In this document: piece after piece, positions 15,472-24,520 of the stretch
Layout of the letters: every line of letters starts with the position of its first letter
How positions within the stretch are numbered: the stretch's first letter is position 1
Source of the DNA: JALZAA01 sp035316025
GTDB taxonomy: Bacteria; Actinomycetota; Acidimicrobiia; IMCC26256; JACDBD01
Direction: 5' to 3'
DNA: 63,291 bases
Assembly: GCA_035316025.1 (NCBI GenBank)
Contig: DATFXL010000041.1
Span: forward strand, 1-63,291
Notes under the pieces: generated by a model
Told to the model about the DNA's origin: nothing
Database searches by the model: none
The model's input: the letters and a program-made list of their open reading frames with translations, nothing else
Translations under genes and position numbers: made by a program

Positions 15472-16353
15472 TCAGACGTTCAGGAAGCGGCGGAGCCCGA
15501 CCCCGGCGCCGACGGAGCCGATGAGCGCGCCGCCGATCAGGAGCCCGATGCTGATCGCACCGGCGTTGCCGGTGGTCACGAAGAAGCCCTGGAAGAAGCC
15601 CTTCGTCGTGTCGAGCTGGCTCAGCAGGTACTGGAGCGCGAACACGCCGCTGACCGCCAGCCCTGCTCCAACGGCGCCCTGCACGAGCCCTTCGGCCATG
15701 AAGGGGATGCGCACGAACCAGTTCGAGGCGCCGACGAGCTTCATGACCTCGATTTCGCGCCGGCGAGCGAAGGTCGCAAGGCGGATCGTGTTCACGATGA
15801 GGAACAGCGACGAGGCGATGAGGATCGTCGAGATCGCAATGAACATGTACCGGAGGAAGTTCGTGATGTCGATGAGCTGCTTGATCGCCTTGTCGGCAGT
15901 GATCGCCTCGTCGACTCCTGGTCTCGTGTTGTACTTGTCACGCAACGCGGTGGTCCGCTTCACCTGCGTCGGCGCCACCCGGAACGACGCCGGAAGCGCG
16001 CTGGGGTCGACCGAGCTGACCAGGTCGGGCTTGTCCTTGAAGATTCGCTTGAAGTCGTTGTACGCCTGTTCCTTGGAGATGTACTTGGCGCTCTTGATCT
16101 GGCGGTCGCGGTCGAGCTGAGCTCGAAGCGCGTTGATCTGCTCCCTCGTGGCGTCGGTCTTCATGTAGATCTCGAACTCGACGCCGTGCTTCCACTTGTC
16201 GGTGCCGTGGTCGACCCACTGCTGGAACAGCAGGATGCCACCGAGCAGCAGCAACGACACCGTGACGGTGAGGATTCCCGCCAGCGTCATCAGCAGGTTG
16301 CGGCGCAGCGAGATCAGCGTCTCGCGCGCGAAGTAGGTCAGCCGCCGGACCAT
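15472..16353 (-). CDS. ftsX: Cell division permease FtsX
   Basis: 293 residues with the FtsX plan: a first membrane segment (LLMTLAGILTVTVSLLLLGGILLF), a large extracytoplasmic loop to about residue 165, and three C-terminal membrane segments, the second around residues 215-235. VMKLVGASNWFVRIPFMAEGLVQG is the conserved cytoplasmic turn of FtsX-like permeases. With FtsE it forms the ABC-type complex that controls peptidoglycan hydrolases at the septum. It follows ftsE by 4 bp and precedes the coiled-coil M23 hydrolase. Confidence 0.95.
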   Translation of the reverse strand: MVRRLTYFARETLISLRRNLLMTLAGILTVTVSLLLLGGILLFQQWVDHGTDKWKHGVEFEIYMKTDATREQINALRAQLDRDRQIKSAKYISKEQAYNDFKRIFKDKPDLVSSVDPSALPASFRVAPTQVKRTTALRDKYNTRPGVDEAITADKAIKQLIDITNFLRYMFIAISTILIASSLFLIVNTIRLATFARRREIEVMKLVGASNWFVRIPFMAEGLVQGAVGAGLAVSGVFALQYLLSQLDTTKGFFQGFFVTTGNAGAISIGLLIGGALIGSVGAGVGLRRFLNV

Positions 16354-16357
16354 CCGA

Positions 16358-17044
16358 TCAGCTCCCTACGCCGTAGACGCCGCGGGCCTGGTCACGGACC
16401 ATGTGGCCGTGATCGAGCTCGATGACACGGCGCCGCATGGCATCGACGATGCGCTGGTCGTGGGTTGCCATGACGATCGTGGTCCCCGTGCGGTTGATGC
16501 GGTCGAGCAGGCGCATGATGCCGACCGTCGTGGCGGGGTCCACGTTCCCCGTCGGCTCGTCGGCGAGCAGGATCAGCGGCCGGTTCACGAACGCCCGCGC
16601 GATCGACACCCGCTGCTGCTCACCACCCGAGAGCTCGTTCGGGAACCGCTGGGTTTTTCTGCTCAGCCCGACGAGATCCAAGATCTGAGGTACCTGCGCG
16701 TCGATGACGTGTCGAGGACGGCCGATGACCTCCTGCGCGAAGGCGACGTTCTCGTAGACGGTCTTGTTGGGGAGGAGCTTGTAGTCCTGGAACACGCAGC
16801 CGACGTTCCGGCGTAGCTGTGGGATCTTCCACGAGCTCAGCCGCGAGATGTCGCGGCCGGCCACGATGATGCGGCCGGACGTGGAGTTCTCCTCGCGCAA
16901 CAGCAGCCGCAGCGCGGTCGACTTGCCCGAGCCCGAAGGCCCGACGACGAAGACGAACTCGCCCTTGCTGATGTCGAAGGAGACGTCGCGCAACGCGACG
17001 ACATTGCCCTTGTAGATCTTTGTGACGCCCTCGAATCGAATCAT
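16358..17044 (-). CDS. ftsE: Cell division ATP-binding protein FtsE
   Basis: 228 residues. MIRFEGVTKIYKGNVVALRDVSF opens it. Walker A is GPSGSGKST (about residue 36-44), the ABC signature is LSGGEQQR, Walker B is LILLADEPTGNVD and the switch His is in ATHD. It is the ATPase partner of FtsX, acting on the inner face of the division membrane. The gap to prfB (154 bp) contains a minus-strand TAACCT hexamer near 17110 that may be a -10. Confidence 0.96.
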   Translation of the reverse strand: MIRFEGVTKIYKGNVVALRDVSFDISKGEFVFVVGPSGSGKSTALRLLLREENSTSGRIIVAGRDISRLSSWKIPQLRRNVGCVFQDYKLLPNKTVYENVAFAQEVIGRPRHVIDAQVPQILDLVGLSRKTQRFPNELSGGEQQRVSIARAFVNRPLILLADEPTGNVDPATTVGIMRLLDRINRTGTTIVMATHDQRIVDAMRRRVIELDHGHMVRDQARGVYGVGS

Positions 17045-17198
17045 CGATGCTCAGCCGTGAGAAGGACCGGTGATGAAGAGAGGCCGCGCGCCCCACGCGT
17101 GCTTCGGGGCAGGTTAGCAGCCCCGCCTGCGGCGCACTGGAATGGCAGCGCCGACCTGCTCAGCGAGCTGGGAGCGCCGTGATGGCGACCCGAGGGGG

Positions 17199-18308
17199 TT
17201 ACGCGCCGCCGTCGTGGCGGCGGCGCCACTGGAGGTACGCCTCGATGAACGGGTCCAGCTCGCCGTCGAGGACCGCTTGGACATTCCCGGTCTCGTGGCG
17301 CGTTCGCTCGTCCTTCACGAGCTGATAGGGCGCGAGCGTGTAGGTGCGGATCTGGCTCCCGAACGCGACGTCCTTCTTCTCGCCCGACAGAGATTCGAGC
17401 TCCCGCTGTCGTTCCACCCTTTGCCGTTCGGCGAGTCGCGCGGCCAGGATCTGCATCGCCTTGGCGCGGTTCTGGATCTGCGATCGTTCGTTCTGGCACG
17501 ACACGACGATGCCGGTCGGAAGATGGGTGATGCGCACGGCGGAGTCAGTCACGTTCACGTGCTGACCTCCGGCGCCCGACGAGCGGTACGTGTCGATGCG
17601 TAGGTCGTTCGGATCGATCTCCGGCTCCTCGGAGTGCTCCAGCGCGGGAACGGCGTCGAACGACGCGAACGCGGTCTGGCGGCGCGCGTTCGCGTCGAAG
17701 GGTGAGATGCGGATCAGACGGTGCACGCCCTTCTCGCCCTGCAACAAGCCGAACGCGTAGCGCCCCTTCACGATGAACGTCGCCGACGTGATGCCCGCCT
17801 CGGTGCCCTCCTGCGCCTCGTCGAGCTCGACGTCGAAGCCGCGGCGTTCCGCCCAGCGGAGATACATGCGCAGCAGCATCTCGGTCCAGTCCTGCGCGTC
17901 CGTCCCGCCGGCCCCCGAGTGAACTTCGCAGATGGCGTCTCGTTCGTCGTGCTCGCCCGTGAAGAGGGCGCGTAGCTCCAGCGTGTCGAGATCGGACGAC
18001 AGGGCGGCCGCGCCGACGTCGATCTCGGACTCGACCGAGTCGTCCCCCTCCTCGCGGCCCAGCTCGTACAGGGTCTCGACCTCCGACAGCCGCTCCTCGA
18101 GGCCGTCGAACACCTCGAGATCGTCACGCAGACGGGCGAGCTCGGACGTGACCTTGCGCGCCTGCTCCTGGTCCGCCCAGAGGTCGGCCCGGCTCGCCTC
18201 CTGCTCGAGCTCGGTCATGCGTGTCCGGGCCGCCTCGATCTGGAGATACGCCCGCGCGTCGCCGACGCGGCGGCGGAGTTCGGCCAGGGTCTCGGTGAAG
18301 TCGCGCAT
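17199..18308 (-). CDS. prfB: Peptide chain release factor 2
   Basis: 369 residues. The stop-codon recognition tripeptide SPF is in RISPFDANARRQT and the catalytic GGQ is in SSGAGGQHVN. Length matches RF2. It recognises UAA and UGA and releases peptide at the ribosome. It reads as a single uninterrupted frame from MRDFTETLAELRRRV, so there is no sign of the +1 programmed frameshift that controls RF2 in many other bacteria. It lies 30 bp downstream of secA. Confidence 0.96.
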   Translation of the reverse strand: MRDFTETLAELRRRVGDARAYLQIEAARTRMTELEQEASRADLWADQEQARKVTSELARLRDDLEVFDGLEERLSEVETLYELGREEGDDSVESEIDVGAAALSSDLDTLELRALFTGEHDERDAICEVHSGAGGTDAQDWTEMLLRMYLRWAERRGFDVELDEAQEGTEAGITSATFIVKGRYAFGLLQGEKGVHRLIRISPFDANARRQTAFASFDAVPALEHSEEPEIDPNDLRIDTYRSSGAGGQHVNVTDSAVRITHLPTGIVVSCQNERSQIQNRAKAMQILAARLAERQRVERQRELESLSGEKKDVAFGSQIRTYTLAPYQLVKDERTRHETGNVQAVLDGELDPFIEAYLQWRRRHDGGA

Positions 18309-18338
18309 CGCGAAGGCTGCGGGGTTCGACGCTTCGGT

Positions 18339-21089
18339 TCAGCGACCGTGGCAGTGCTTGAACTTCTTCCCGCTCCCGCAGTAGCAGGGCTCGTTCCGGC
18401 CCGGCGTCTTCTCGACGCGCACGGGCTGCTGCACGACCTCGTCCGGCCGGTCAGCGACCGCGGTGGCCGTCGGCGCCGCCGCCATCCCGTCGCCCACCGG
18501 CTCCTCTATCGGCTGTCCCACGGCGGCCGCTTGGAGCGCTTCCGATCCCTGCACCGGCCCCTCGGCCGAGGAGTAGCGCATGTGGCTCGCCTGGCGTCGC
18601 GGCTCCTCCTCGGCGACGACTTGGAGGTGCGAGACATAGCGGACGAAGTTGTCCTGGACGCTCGCCATCATCGCCGAGAACATGTCGAAACCCTCGCGCT
18701 GCCATTCGGCGAGCGGATCCTTCTGCCCCATCGCGCGAAGGTTGATGCCCTCGCGCAAGTAGTCCATCTCGTACAGGTGCTCGCGCCAGTGCTGGTCGAT
18801 CACCGACAGCATGACGCGGCGCTCGATCTCGCGCAGCGCCTCGCTCCCGATCGTCTGCTCCTTTTCCTCGTACAGGTCGATCGCGTCGTCGGTCAGGAGC
18901 TGTACGACCTCCTCCCGGGCCGGGAGGTCGAGCTGCTCGCGCGTGATTCTCGTCGGGAACGTGGTCTCGATCTGATTGTGGAGCTCGTCGAGATCCCACT
19001 CCTCCGGGTACTCGGTGGGACACCACGTCTCGACGGCGTTCCGGATGGAGCCTTCGATGGCCTCGAACGCCTCGTCGCGCAGGTCGCCACCGTCGAGGAT
19101 CTGCTGGCGGCGCATGTAGATCACCTTGCGCTGCTCGTTCATCACCTCGTCGTACTTGAGGACATCCTTGCGGATCTCGAAGTTGCGGTCCTCGACGGTG
19201 CGCTGGGCACGCTCGATCGCCTTCGTGACCATCCGCGCCTCGAGTGGCACGTCGTCGGGAAAGGCCTTCCCCATCACCCAGTTCATCGCGCCCGTCGCGA
19301 ACAGGCGCATGAGCTCGTCCTCGAGCGAGAGATAGAAGCGGCTCTCGCCCGGGTCACCCTGTCGACCCGACCGGCCCCGAAGCTGGTTGTCGATCCGCCG
19401 GCTCTCGTGACGCTCCGTGCCGAGGACGTAGAGGCCGCCGAGCTCACGGACGAGGTCGCCGTCCGGACGACACTCCCCCCGGAACTTCGCTACCAGCTCC
19501 TGGTAGCGGTCGGGCGCTTCGTCTGCCGTCGACCCCTCGGCCTGGAGCTCCTGGCGCGCCAGCCCCTCGGGGTTCCCGCCGAGAAGGATGTCGACGCCGC
19601 GGCCAGCCATGTTCGTGGCCACCGTCACCGTGTGCGGCCGCCCCGCCTGTGTGACGATGATCGCTTCCTTCTCGTGCTGCTTCGCGTTCAGCACCGAGTG
19701 CGGTACTCCGCGCTTCTCGAGCAGCCGCGAGAGCTTCTCGGACTTCTCGACCGAGATCGTGCCGACGAGGACGGGCTGTCCCGTCTCGTTGCGTTCCTCG
19801 ATGTCGTCGGCGACCGCGTTGAACTTGGCGTCCTCGGTCTTGTAGATGAGGTCCGCGTCGTCCGCGCGGATCATGGGTTCGTTGGTCGGGATCGCCACGA
19901 CCTCGAGTGCGTACGTGTGCGCGAACTCCCCGGCCTCGGTGATGGCGGTTCCGGTCATCCCCGAGAGCTTCTCGTACATGCGGAAGTAGTTCTGGAGGGT
20001 GATCGTCGCCAACGTCTGGTTCTCGGCCTTGACGCGCACGCCTTCCTTCGCCTCGACCGCCTGGTGCAAGCCTTCGCTCCAGCGACGACCTTCGAGGATG
20101 CGGCCGGTGAACTCGTCGACGATCTTCGCCTCGCCGTTCTGGATGACGTAGTCGACGTCCCGCTTGAACAGCTCCTTCGCTCGCAGCGCGGCTTGCAGCT
20201 GGTGCACGAAGTTCTGGTTGACGTGCTCGTAGAGGTTGTCGACTGTCAGCGCCTGCTCGACACGACCGATGCCTTCCTCGGTCGGCACGACCGTGCGCTT
20301 CGCCTCGTCCACCTCGTAGTCGCGGTCGCGCTGCAGACCCTTCACGACGCGGGCGAACCGGTAGTACAGCTCCTGGGCGTCGTCGGCCCGGCCCGAGATG
20401 ATCAGCGGGGTCCTCGCCTCGTCGACGAGGATCGAGTCGACCTCGTCGACGATCGCGAAGAAGTGGCCCCGCTGGACCTGCTCCTCCTTCGACAGGGCCA
20501 TGTTGTCGCGCAGGTAATCGAAGCCGAACTCGTTGTTGGTGCCGTACGTGATATCGGCCTGGTAGGCGGCCCGCTTCGCCTCCGGGTCGTCGACCTGGGG
20601 GACGACTACTCCGACGTCGAGCCCGAGGAACCGGTAGATCTGGCCCATCCACTCGGCGTCACGGCGGGCGAGGTAGTCGTTCACTGTCACGAGGTGGCAG
20701 CCGTAGCCAGCCAGCGCGTTCAGGTAGAGGGGCAGCGTGGCGACGAGCGTCTTGCCCTCGCCGGTCTTCATCTCGGCGACCCAACCGAAGTGGAGCGCGG
20801 CTCCGCCCATGATCTGCACGTCGAAGTGACGCTGGCCGAGCGATCGCTTGGCTGCCTCTCGCACGGCCGCGAACGCCTCGGGGAGCATGTCGTCGAGCAT
20901 CTCGACCCGCTCGTCCTTACCCGGCGCCTGATCGAGACGGCTCCGGAACTCGCCCGTCATGGCTCGCAGCTCCTCGTCGGAGCGTGCCTCCATACCGGGC
21001 TCGAAGGCGGCGACCTCGGGAACGATCGACTCGACGAGCTTGAGCTTCCGGCCTTCGCCCGCGTGCAGGATCTTGTTGAAGAGGCCCAT
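18339..21089 (-). CDS. secA: Preprotein translocase ATPase SecA
   Basis: 916 residues from the ATG at 21089 (MGLFNKILHAGEGRKLK). Landmarks: MKTGEGKTLVA (Walker A), VDEVDSILVDEA (Walker B/DEAD region), a preprotein crosslinking domain, the GRSGRQGDPGES motif of NBD2, and the C-terminal zinc finger EPCYCGSGKKFKHCHG. It drives export through SecYEG. The frame stays open upstream, but the N-terminus and a TACACT box 10 nt before the ATG support this start. Followed by prfB, as in Bacillus. Confidence 0.97.
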   Translation of the reverse strand: MGLFNKILHAGEGRKLKLVESIVPEVAAFEPGMEARSDEELRAMTGEFRSRLDQAPGKDERVEMLDDMLPEAFAAVREAAKRSLGQRHFDVQIMGGAALHFGWVAEMKTGEGKTLVATLPLYLNALAGYGCHLVTVNDYLARRDAEWMGQIYRFLGLDVGVVVPQVDDPEAKRAAYQADITYGTNNEFGFDYLRDNMALSKEEQVQRGHFFAIVDEVDSILVDEARTPLIISGRADDAQELYYRFARVVKGLQRDRDYEVDEAKRTVVPTEEGIGRVEQALTVDNLYEHVNQNFVHQLQAALRAKELFKRDVDYVIQNGEAKIVDEFTGRILEGRRWSEGLHQAVEAKEGVRVKAENQTLATITLQNYFRMYEKLSGMTGTAITEAGEFAHTYALEVVAIPTNEPMIRADDADLIYKTEDAKFNAVADDIEERNETGQPVLVGTISVEKSEKLSRLLEKRGVPHSVLNAKQHEKEAIIVTQAGRPHTVTVATNMAGRGVDILLGGNPEGLARQELQAEGSTADEAPDRYQELVAKFRGECRPDGDLVRELGGLYVLGTERHESRRIDNQLRGRSGRQGDPGESRFYLSLEDELMRLFATGAMNWVMGKAFPDDVPLEARMVTKAIERAQRTVEDRNFEIRKDVLKYDEVMNEQRKVIYMRRQQILDGGDLRDEAFEAIEGSIRNAVETWCPTEYPEEWDLDELHNQIETTFPTRITREQLDLPAREEVVQLLTDDAIDLYEEKEQTIGSEALREIERRVMLSVIDQHWREHLYEMDYLREGINLRAMGQKDPLAEWQREGFDMFSAMMASVQDNFVRYVSHLQVVAEEEPRRQASHMRYSSAEGPVQGSEALQAAAVGQPIEEPVGDGMAAAPTATAVADRPDEVVQQPVRVEKTPGRNEPCYCGSGKKFKHCHGR

Positions 21090-21099
21090 GTGGCCACCG

Positions 21100-21105
21100 A
21101 GTGTA
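21100..21105 (-). promoter_or_regulatory. -10 box upstream of secA
   Basis: TACACT on the minus strand, 10 nt before the ATG, which implies a leader of only a few nucleotides. No strong -35 is visible in the GC-rich DNA beyond it. Confidence 0.4.
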
Positions 21106-21225
21106 CCGACGGGGGTCGCCGACGCCGCTGCGGTCCCTCTTCCGGGCGGGCCCGAGGCTCGCCGCCTCCTTCGTTCAGGAAAGGCGTCGGCGGCGACGTC
21201 GGGGCCCGCCCGCCGAAGTGTCAGC

Positions 21226-23274
21226 ATGCCCGTCGTGGCGACGGCCGTCGGGCAGGACCCGGAGCTCCAGATCGGTTCGGAACCGCAGAAGGAGGTGCGG
21301 TGGTGGGAGCGGGTGTCGCCGACTGCTGTCGGGGTGGTGGTCGCGGTGGCCGTCGCGTCGTGGTCGACGCGGGGGGCCTGGGGCCCGCACCCGCCGCACG
21401 GCGAGGATGTCATGGCGTACCTGGTCCGAGCCGACTTCGCTCTCCCCAACCTGGTCGCCCACGGGCGGCTGGACGGGTGGCTCCCGCGCTTCTACCTCGG
21501 GTACCAGGAGTTCCTGTTCAACGGCCCCGGCGTGACGTGGGCGATGGCGGCGCTGCGGGGCGTCACGTTCGGGGCGCTCTCCAACGCCGGCGCGCTGAAG
21601 CTCCTCGGCGTGCTCTCGTTCGCAGCGGTGCCGGCGGCGATGGCGTTTCTCGCCCGATCGCTCGGACTCGGACGCCTGACGGCGGGGATCGCGGCGGTGC
21701 TCTCGCTGCTCGTGTCGAGCGTGTTCGGGCCCGGTCTGCAGGGGCTGTACGCCGTGGGCCTCGTCTCGCACCAGCTCGGCGCCCCGCTCTTCCTCCTGGC
21801 GCTCGGGGCGATGTTGCGCGTCCCGAGAGAGCGGCGCTGGCGATGGGTCCTGCTCGGTGCGGTGTCGCTCGCCGCGTTGGTGATCACGCATCTCATCTCC
21901 GTGATGATCCTCGCCCTCATCTTCCCGCTGCTTGCATTCGGGTTCCGGCGCGAGCACCTCGGACGCGCCGCGCTCGCGCGCTTCGCCCTCACCGGCGTCC
22001 TCGCAGCCGCGCTGGCGGCGTGGTGGCTCGTCCCCGCGCTCGTGCATCGCGATCTCCGTGGCACCGTAGCCACGTGGGGGACGCCGCCGTTCGGAGATCG
22101 CATCGACGCGATCGTCATCGGTCAGATCCTGTTCCGCCCGTACACGGTCTGGCTCGTCGTCGCCGGTTGGGTGTTCGCGCTCGTCCGGGTGCGCCGACGG
22201 CGCCCGTTCGCGATCGTGCTCGTGGCGACTCCGCTCCTGTACCTGGTCATCGCGCACTGGGCCGCGTCCCGGTGGCCTGACAACGAGGTCGCGATCCAGC
22301 TCGCGAACCGGGGCCTCGGGTACGCCGGGCTTCTTGCGATCCTGCCCTTGTCGGCGGCGGTGGCCGCGGGCGCGCGCGAGGTCAGCCGACGTCTGTCGCC
22401 GTGGCCGGGCGCCGCCCCCGCGGCGGTGACGGGCGCGCTGGTCATCGTCGTCGTGGTGGTCCTGTCGCAGCTCGGCCCAACGCGCCGAGTCGCAAGCGAG
22501 CTCGATCCACCAGTCCCTCAGCTGCACCATGCCGCGGCCGAGCTACACCGCGTCGTTCCCGAGGGTGCGCGCTTCGTGACGCAACGCGACTACCCGGCGG
22601 AGGTCGCCCGGACCGGTGTGCTGATCCCGCCGACGTGGCTGGCATGGTCATCCGGCCGCGATTCGTTGAACGGCTGGAACCTCGAGTCGTCGAGCACGCC
22701 CGAGCTCGACCTCGAACCGGACCAGGACCTGGGACACCGCCCCGCCGCCGAGCAGGCCGATGTGCTGAACCGGCTCGGTGTATCGCACGTCGTCACCGTC
22801 TCCGACGCGGCCGCCGACCCCCTGACGGCATCGAAACGGTTCGAGCTCGTCTGGCGCGAGCCGCCGATCGCGATCCTCGCCGTCCGGGCGCGCAACGGAC
22901 AACCCGCGCCTGCGTCACTCATCGCGACGGGCGCGCCGGCGACGGCCCGGGTGGAGCGAGCGCAGCCGGAACGGTTGCGGATCCGCGTCGATGCGTCGAA
23001 CGCGGTCACGGCCACCGTCGCGGTCGCGTGGTCACCGAAGTGGCACGCCCGCGTCGACGGTCGGACGGTCGATCTCGCCCCCACGAACGACGGCCTCATC
23101 CAGGTCCGGCTGCCGCCAGGACGCACGAGACTCGATCTCGCCTACGAGCCCGACGGCTGGGACCGGCTCGGAGTCGCTGTCAGCGCCGTGACGGTCGCGC
23201 TGCTCGTCGGGCTCGGCGTGTGGGCGCTCGTAAGACGGCTGCGGTCGTCGTCGACGAGCGCGTCGGCGTCCTAG
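21226..23274 (+). CDS. Polytopic membrane protein, PTPS-related/GT-C-like
   Basis: 682 residues from the ATG at 21226. At least ten hydrophobic segments occupy residues about 30-460, followed by an extracytoplasmic C-terminal domain and a last membrane segment (VAVSAVTVALLVGLGVWALV). The first loop has HGEDVMAYLVRADFALPNLVAHGRLDGWLPRFYLGYQEF, with acidic residues where GT-C glycosyltransferases hold catalysis. It resembles membrane proteins annotated 6-pyruvoyl-tetrahydropterin synthase-related. Probably a lipid-sugar-dependent glycosyltransferase, unproven. It interrupts an otherwise minus-strand core cluster, divergent from secA. Confidence 0.75.
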   Translation: MPVVATAVGQDPELQIGSEPQKEVRWWERVSPTAVGVVVAVAVASWSTRGAWGPHPPHGEDVMAYLVRADFALPNLVAHGRLDGWLPRFYLGYQEFLFNGPGVTWAMAALRGVTFGALSNAGALKLLGVLSFAAVPAAMAFLARSLGLGRLTAGIAAVLSLLVSSVFGPGLQGLYAVGLVSHQLGAPLFLLALGAMLRVPRERRWRWVLLGAVSLAALVITHLISVMILALIFPLLAFGFRREHLGRAALARFALTGVLAAALAAWWLVPALVHRDLRGTVATWGTPPFGDRIDAIVIGQILFRPYTVWLVVAGWVFALVRVRRRRPFAIVLVATPLLYLVIAHWAASRWPDNEVAIQLANRGLGYAGLLAILPLSAAVAAGAREVSRRLSPWPGAAPAAVTGALVIVVVVVLSQLGPTRRVASELDPPVPQLHHAAAELHRVVPEGARFVTQRDYPAEVARTGVLIPPTWLAWSSGRDSLNGWNLESSSTPELDLEPDQDLGHRPAAEQADVLNRLGVSHVVTVSDAAADPLTASKRFELVWREPPIAILAVRARNGQPAPASLIATGAPATARVERAQPERLRIRVDASNAVTATVAVAWSPKWHARVDGRTVDLAPTNDGLIQVRLPPGRTRLDLAYEPDGWDRLGVAVSAVTVALLVGLGVWALVRRLRSSSTSASAS

Positions 23275-23942
23275 TCGACGTCCAAGAGCTTCTCACGCAT
23301 CGCGTAGACGACGGCTTCCATGCGCGAGTGCAGATGGAGCTTCTCGAGGATGTTGCGCACGTGGTTCTTGACCGTGTTCTCCGAGATGTACAGCTCCTCG
23401 GAGATCTCCCGATTGCTCAGGCCCTTCGCCACGAGCTTCAGGACATCGAGCTCACGATCGGTGAGGCTCGGCAGCAGTGACCGCTGACGCTCTTCCGCCT
23501 GCTGCACGAGGGCGTTGAACTCGGACAGGAGCTTCGAGGCCATCGACGGCGAGATGAGGCTGTGCCCGCGGGCGACGGCCCGGACGGCGTCGGCTAGCTC
23601 CTCGATCGAGATCTCCTTCAGGAGATAGCCGCTCGCGCCCGCCTTCACCGCGGCGTACAGGTCCTCCTCGCTGTCCGAGACCGTGAGCATGATCACCTTC
23701 GTGTCGGGCAGCCGTTCGCGGATGCGACGCGCCGCCTCGATACCCGTCGATCGGGGCATGCGGACGTCCATCACGACGACGTCGGGCGCGATCTCCTCGG
23801 CCCGGTGCACGGCCTCGATCCCGTCGGCGGCCTCGCCGACGACCTTGATGTCGGGCTCCTCGGACAACACCAGGTCGAGCCCACGGCGAAAGAGTGCGTG
23901 GTCGTCGACGATGACGACGCGGATGGTCTCGCCTTCGTTCAC
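23271..23942 (-). CDS. NarL/LuxR-family response regulator, orphan
   Basis: 223 residues. The receiver domain has the acidic pair in VVIVDDHALF and the phospho-acceptor Asp in VVMDVRMPR (about residue 56); K is in the segment after MLTVSDSEED. The C-terminal LuxR HTH reads LTDRELDVLKLVAKGLSNREISEELYISENTVKNHV. No histidine kinase is next to it. Its GTG start overlaps the hpf stop by 4 nt, so it is produced with the ribosome hibernation factor. Position next to hpf/comF recalls DegU in Bacillus. Its TAG overlaps the opposite gene's TAG in a CTAG. Confidence 0.92.
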   Translation of the reverse strand: MNEGETIRVVIVDDHALFRRGLDLVLSEEPDIKVVGEAADGIEAVHRAEEIAPDVVVMDVRMPRSTGIEAARRIRERLPDTKVIMLTVSDSEEDLYAAVKAGASGYLLKEISIEELADAVRAVARGHSLISPSMASKLLSEFNALVQQAEERQRSLLPSLTDRELDVLKLVAKGLSNREISEELYISENTVKNHVRNILEKLHLHSRMEAVVYAMREKLLDVD

Positions 23943-24520
23943 CCGGTCGTCTCGATCAGCCCAAGGTTGCCGTCGCGCCGGCGGTAGAGAACTGCGGCGT
24001 GGCCGTTCTCGGAATTGGTGAACAGGAAGAAGTCGTGTCCGAGCAGGTCCATCTGCAGCGCCGCCTCCTCGGGACCCATGGGCTTCGTGGTGAGCCGCTT
24101 CGTCGTGACGATTCGCGACGCGGCGTCGAGCTCCTCGCCGTCGTCGCCGTCGACGTCGCCGTCGACGAGTGACGCGCCGGCGTCGTTCCCTGCGGCTCGC
24201 CCCCGGCGCGCCGCATGGGTGCGCGTGACGCGCTTCTCCTTGATGCGGGCGACCTGGTGCTCGACCTTGTCGAGCACGAGATCGAGAGCGGCGGCGGGCT
24301 CGGTCGCGGCGGCGTGCGCCTTCACGAAGTTGCGCTTCAGGTGGACGATCACATCGCAGACTTGGTTGGCAGCGACGCGACGGTTGCGGAGCTCCGAGAA
24401 GTCGACCTCGACCCGCCCGGCGTCGTGGGTGAACCGCGAGATCTTCCGGACCTTCGCTCGGGCAAGCTTGCGGAGGCGAGCCGGGACCTCGACGTTCTTT
24501 CCTCGCACGACGATGTCCAT
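23939..24520 (-). CDS. hpf: Long-form ribosome hibernation promoting factor
   Basis: 193 residues from the ATG at 24520 (a GTG one codon earlier is also possible). Residues 1-100 are the S30AE domain (MDIVVRGKNVEVPARLRKLARAKV, NQVCDVIVHLKRNFVKA); an acidic linker (DGDVDGDDGEELD) follows; the C-terminal domain MGPEEAALQMDLLGHDFFLFTN mediates 100S ribosome dimerisation in long HPFs. It overlaps comF by 1 nt upstream and the response regulator by 4 nt downstream. Confidence 0.94.
   Translation of the reverse strand: MDIVVRGKNVEVPARLRKLARAKVRKISRFTHDAGRVEVDFSELRNRRVAANQVCDVIVHLKRNFVKAHAAATEPAAALDLVLDKVEHQVARIKEKRVTRTHAARRGRAAGNDAGASLVDGDVDGDDGEELDAASRIVTTKRLTTKPMGPEEAALQMDLLGHDFFLFTNSENGHAAVLYRRRDGNLGLIETTG

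Noticed and set aside
18309..18338. Programmed +1 frameshift site at the start of prfB
   Set aside because: The gene is one continuous frame from ATG with a complete RF2 N-terminus; no in-frame UGA with slippery CUU is present.
18348..22280. A 1310-codon plus-strand frame opposite secA
   Set aside because: It is the antisense shadow of secA in GC-rich DNA; it has no recognisable motifs and overlaps a clear SecA gene along its length.
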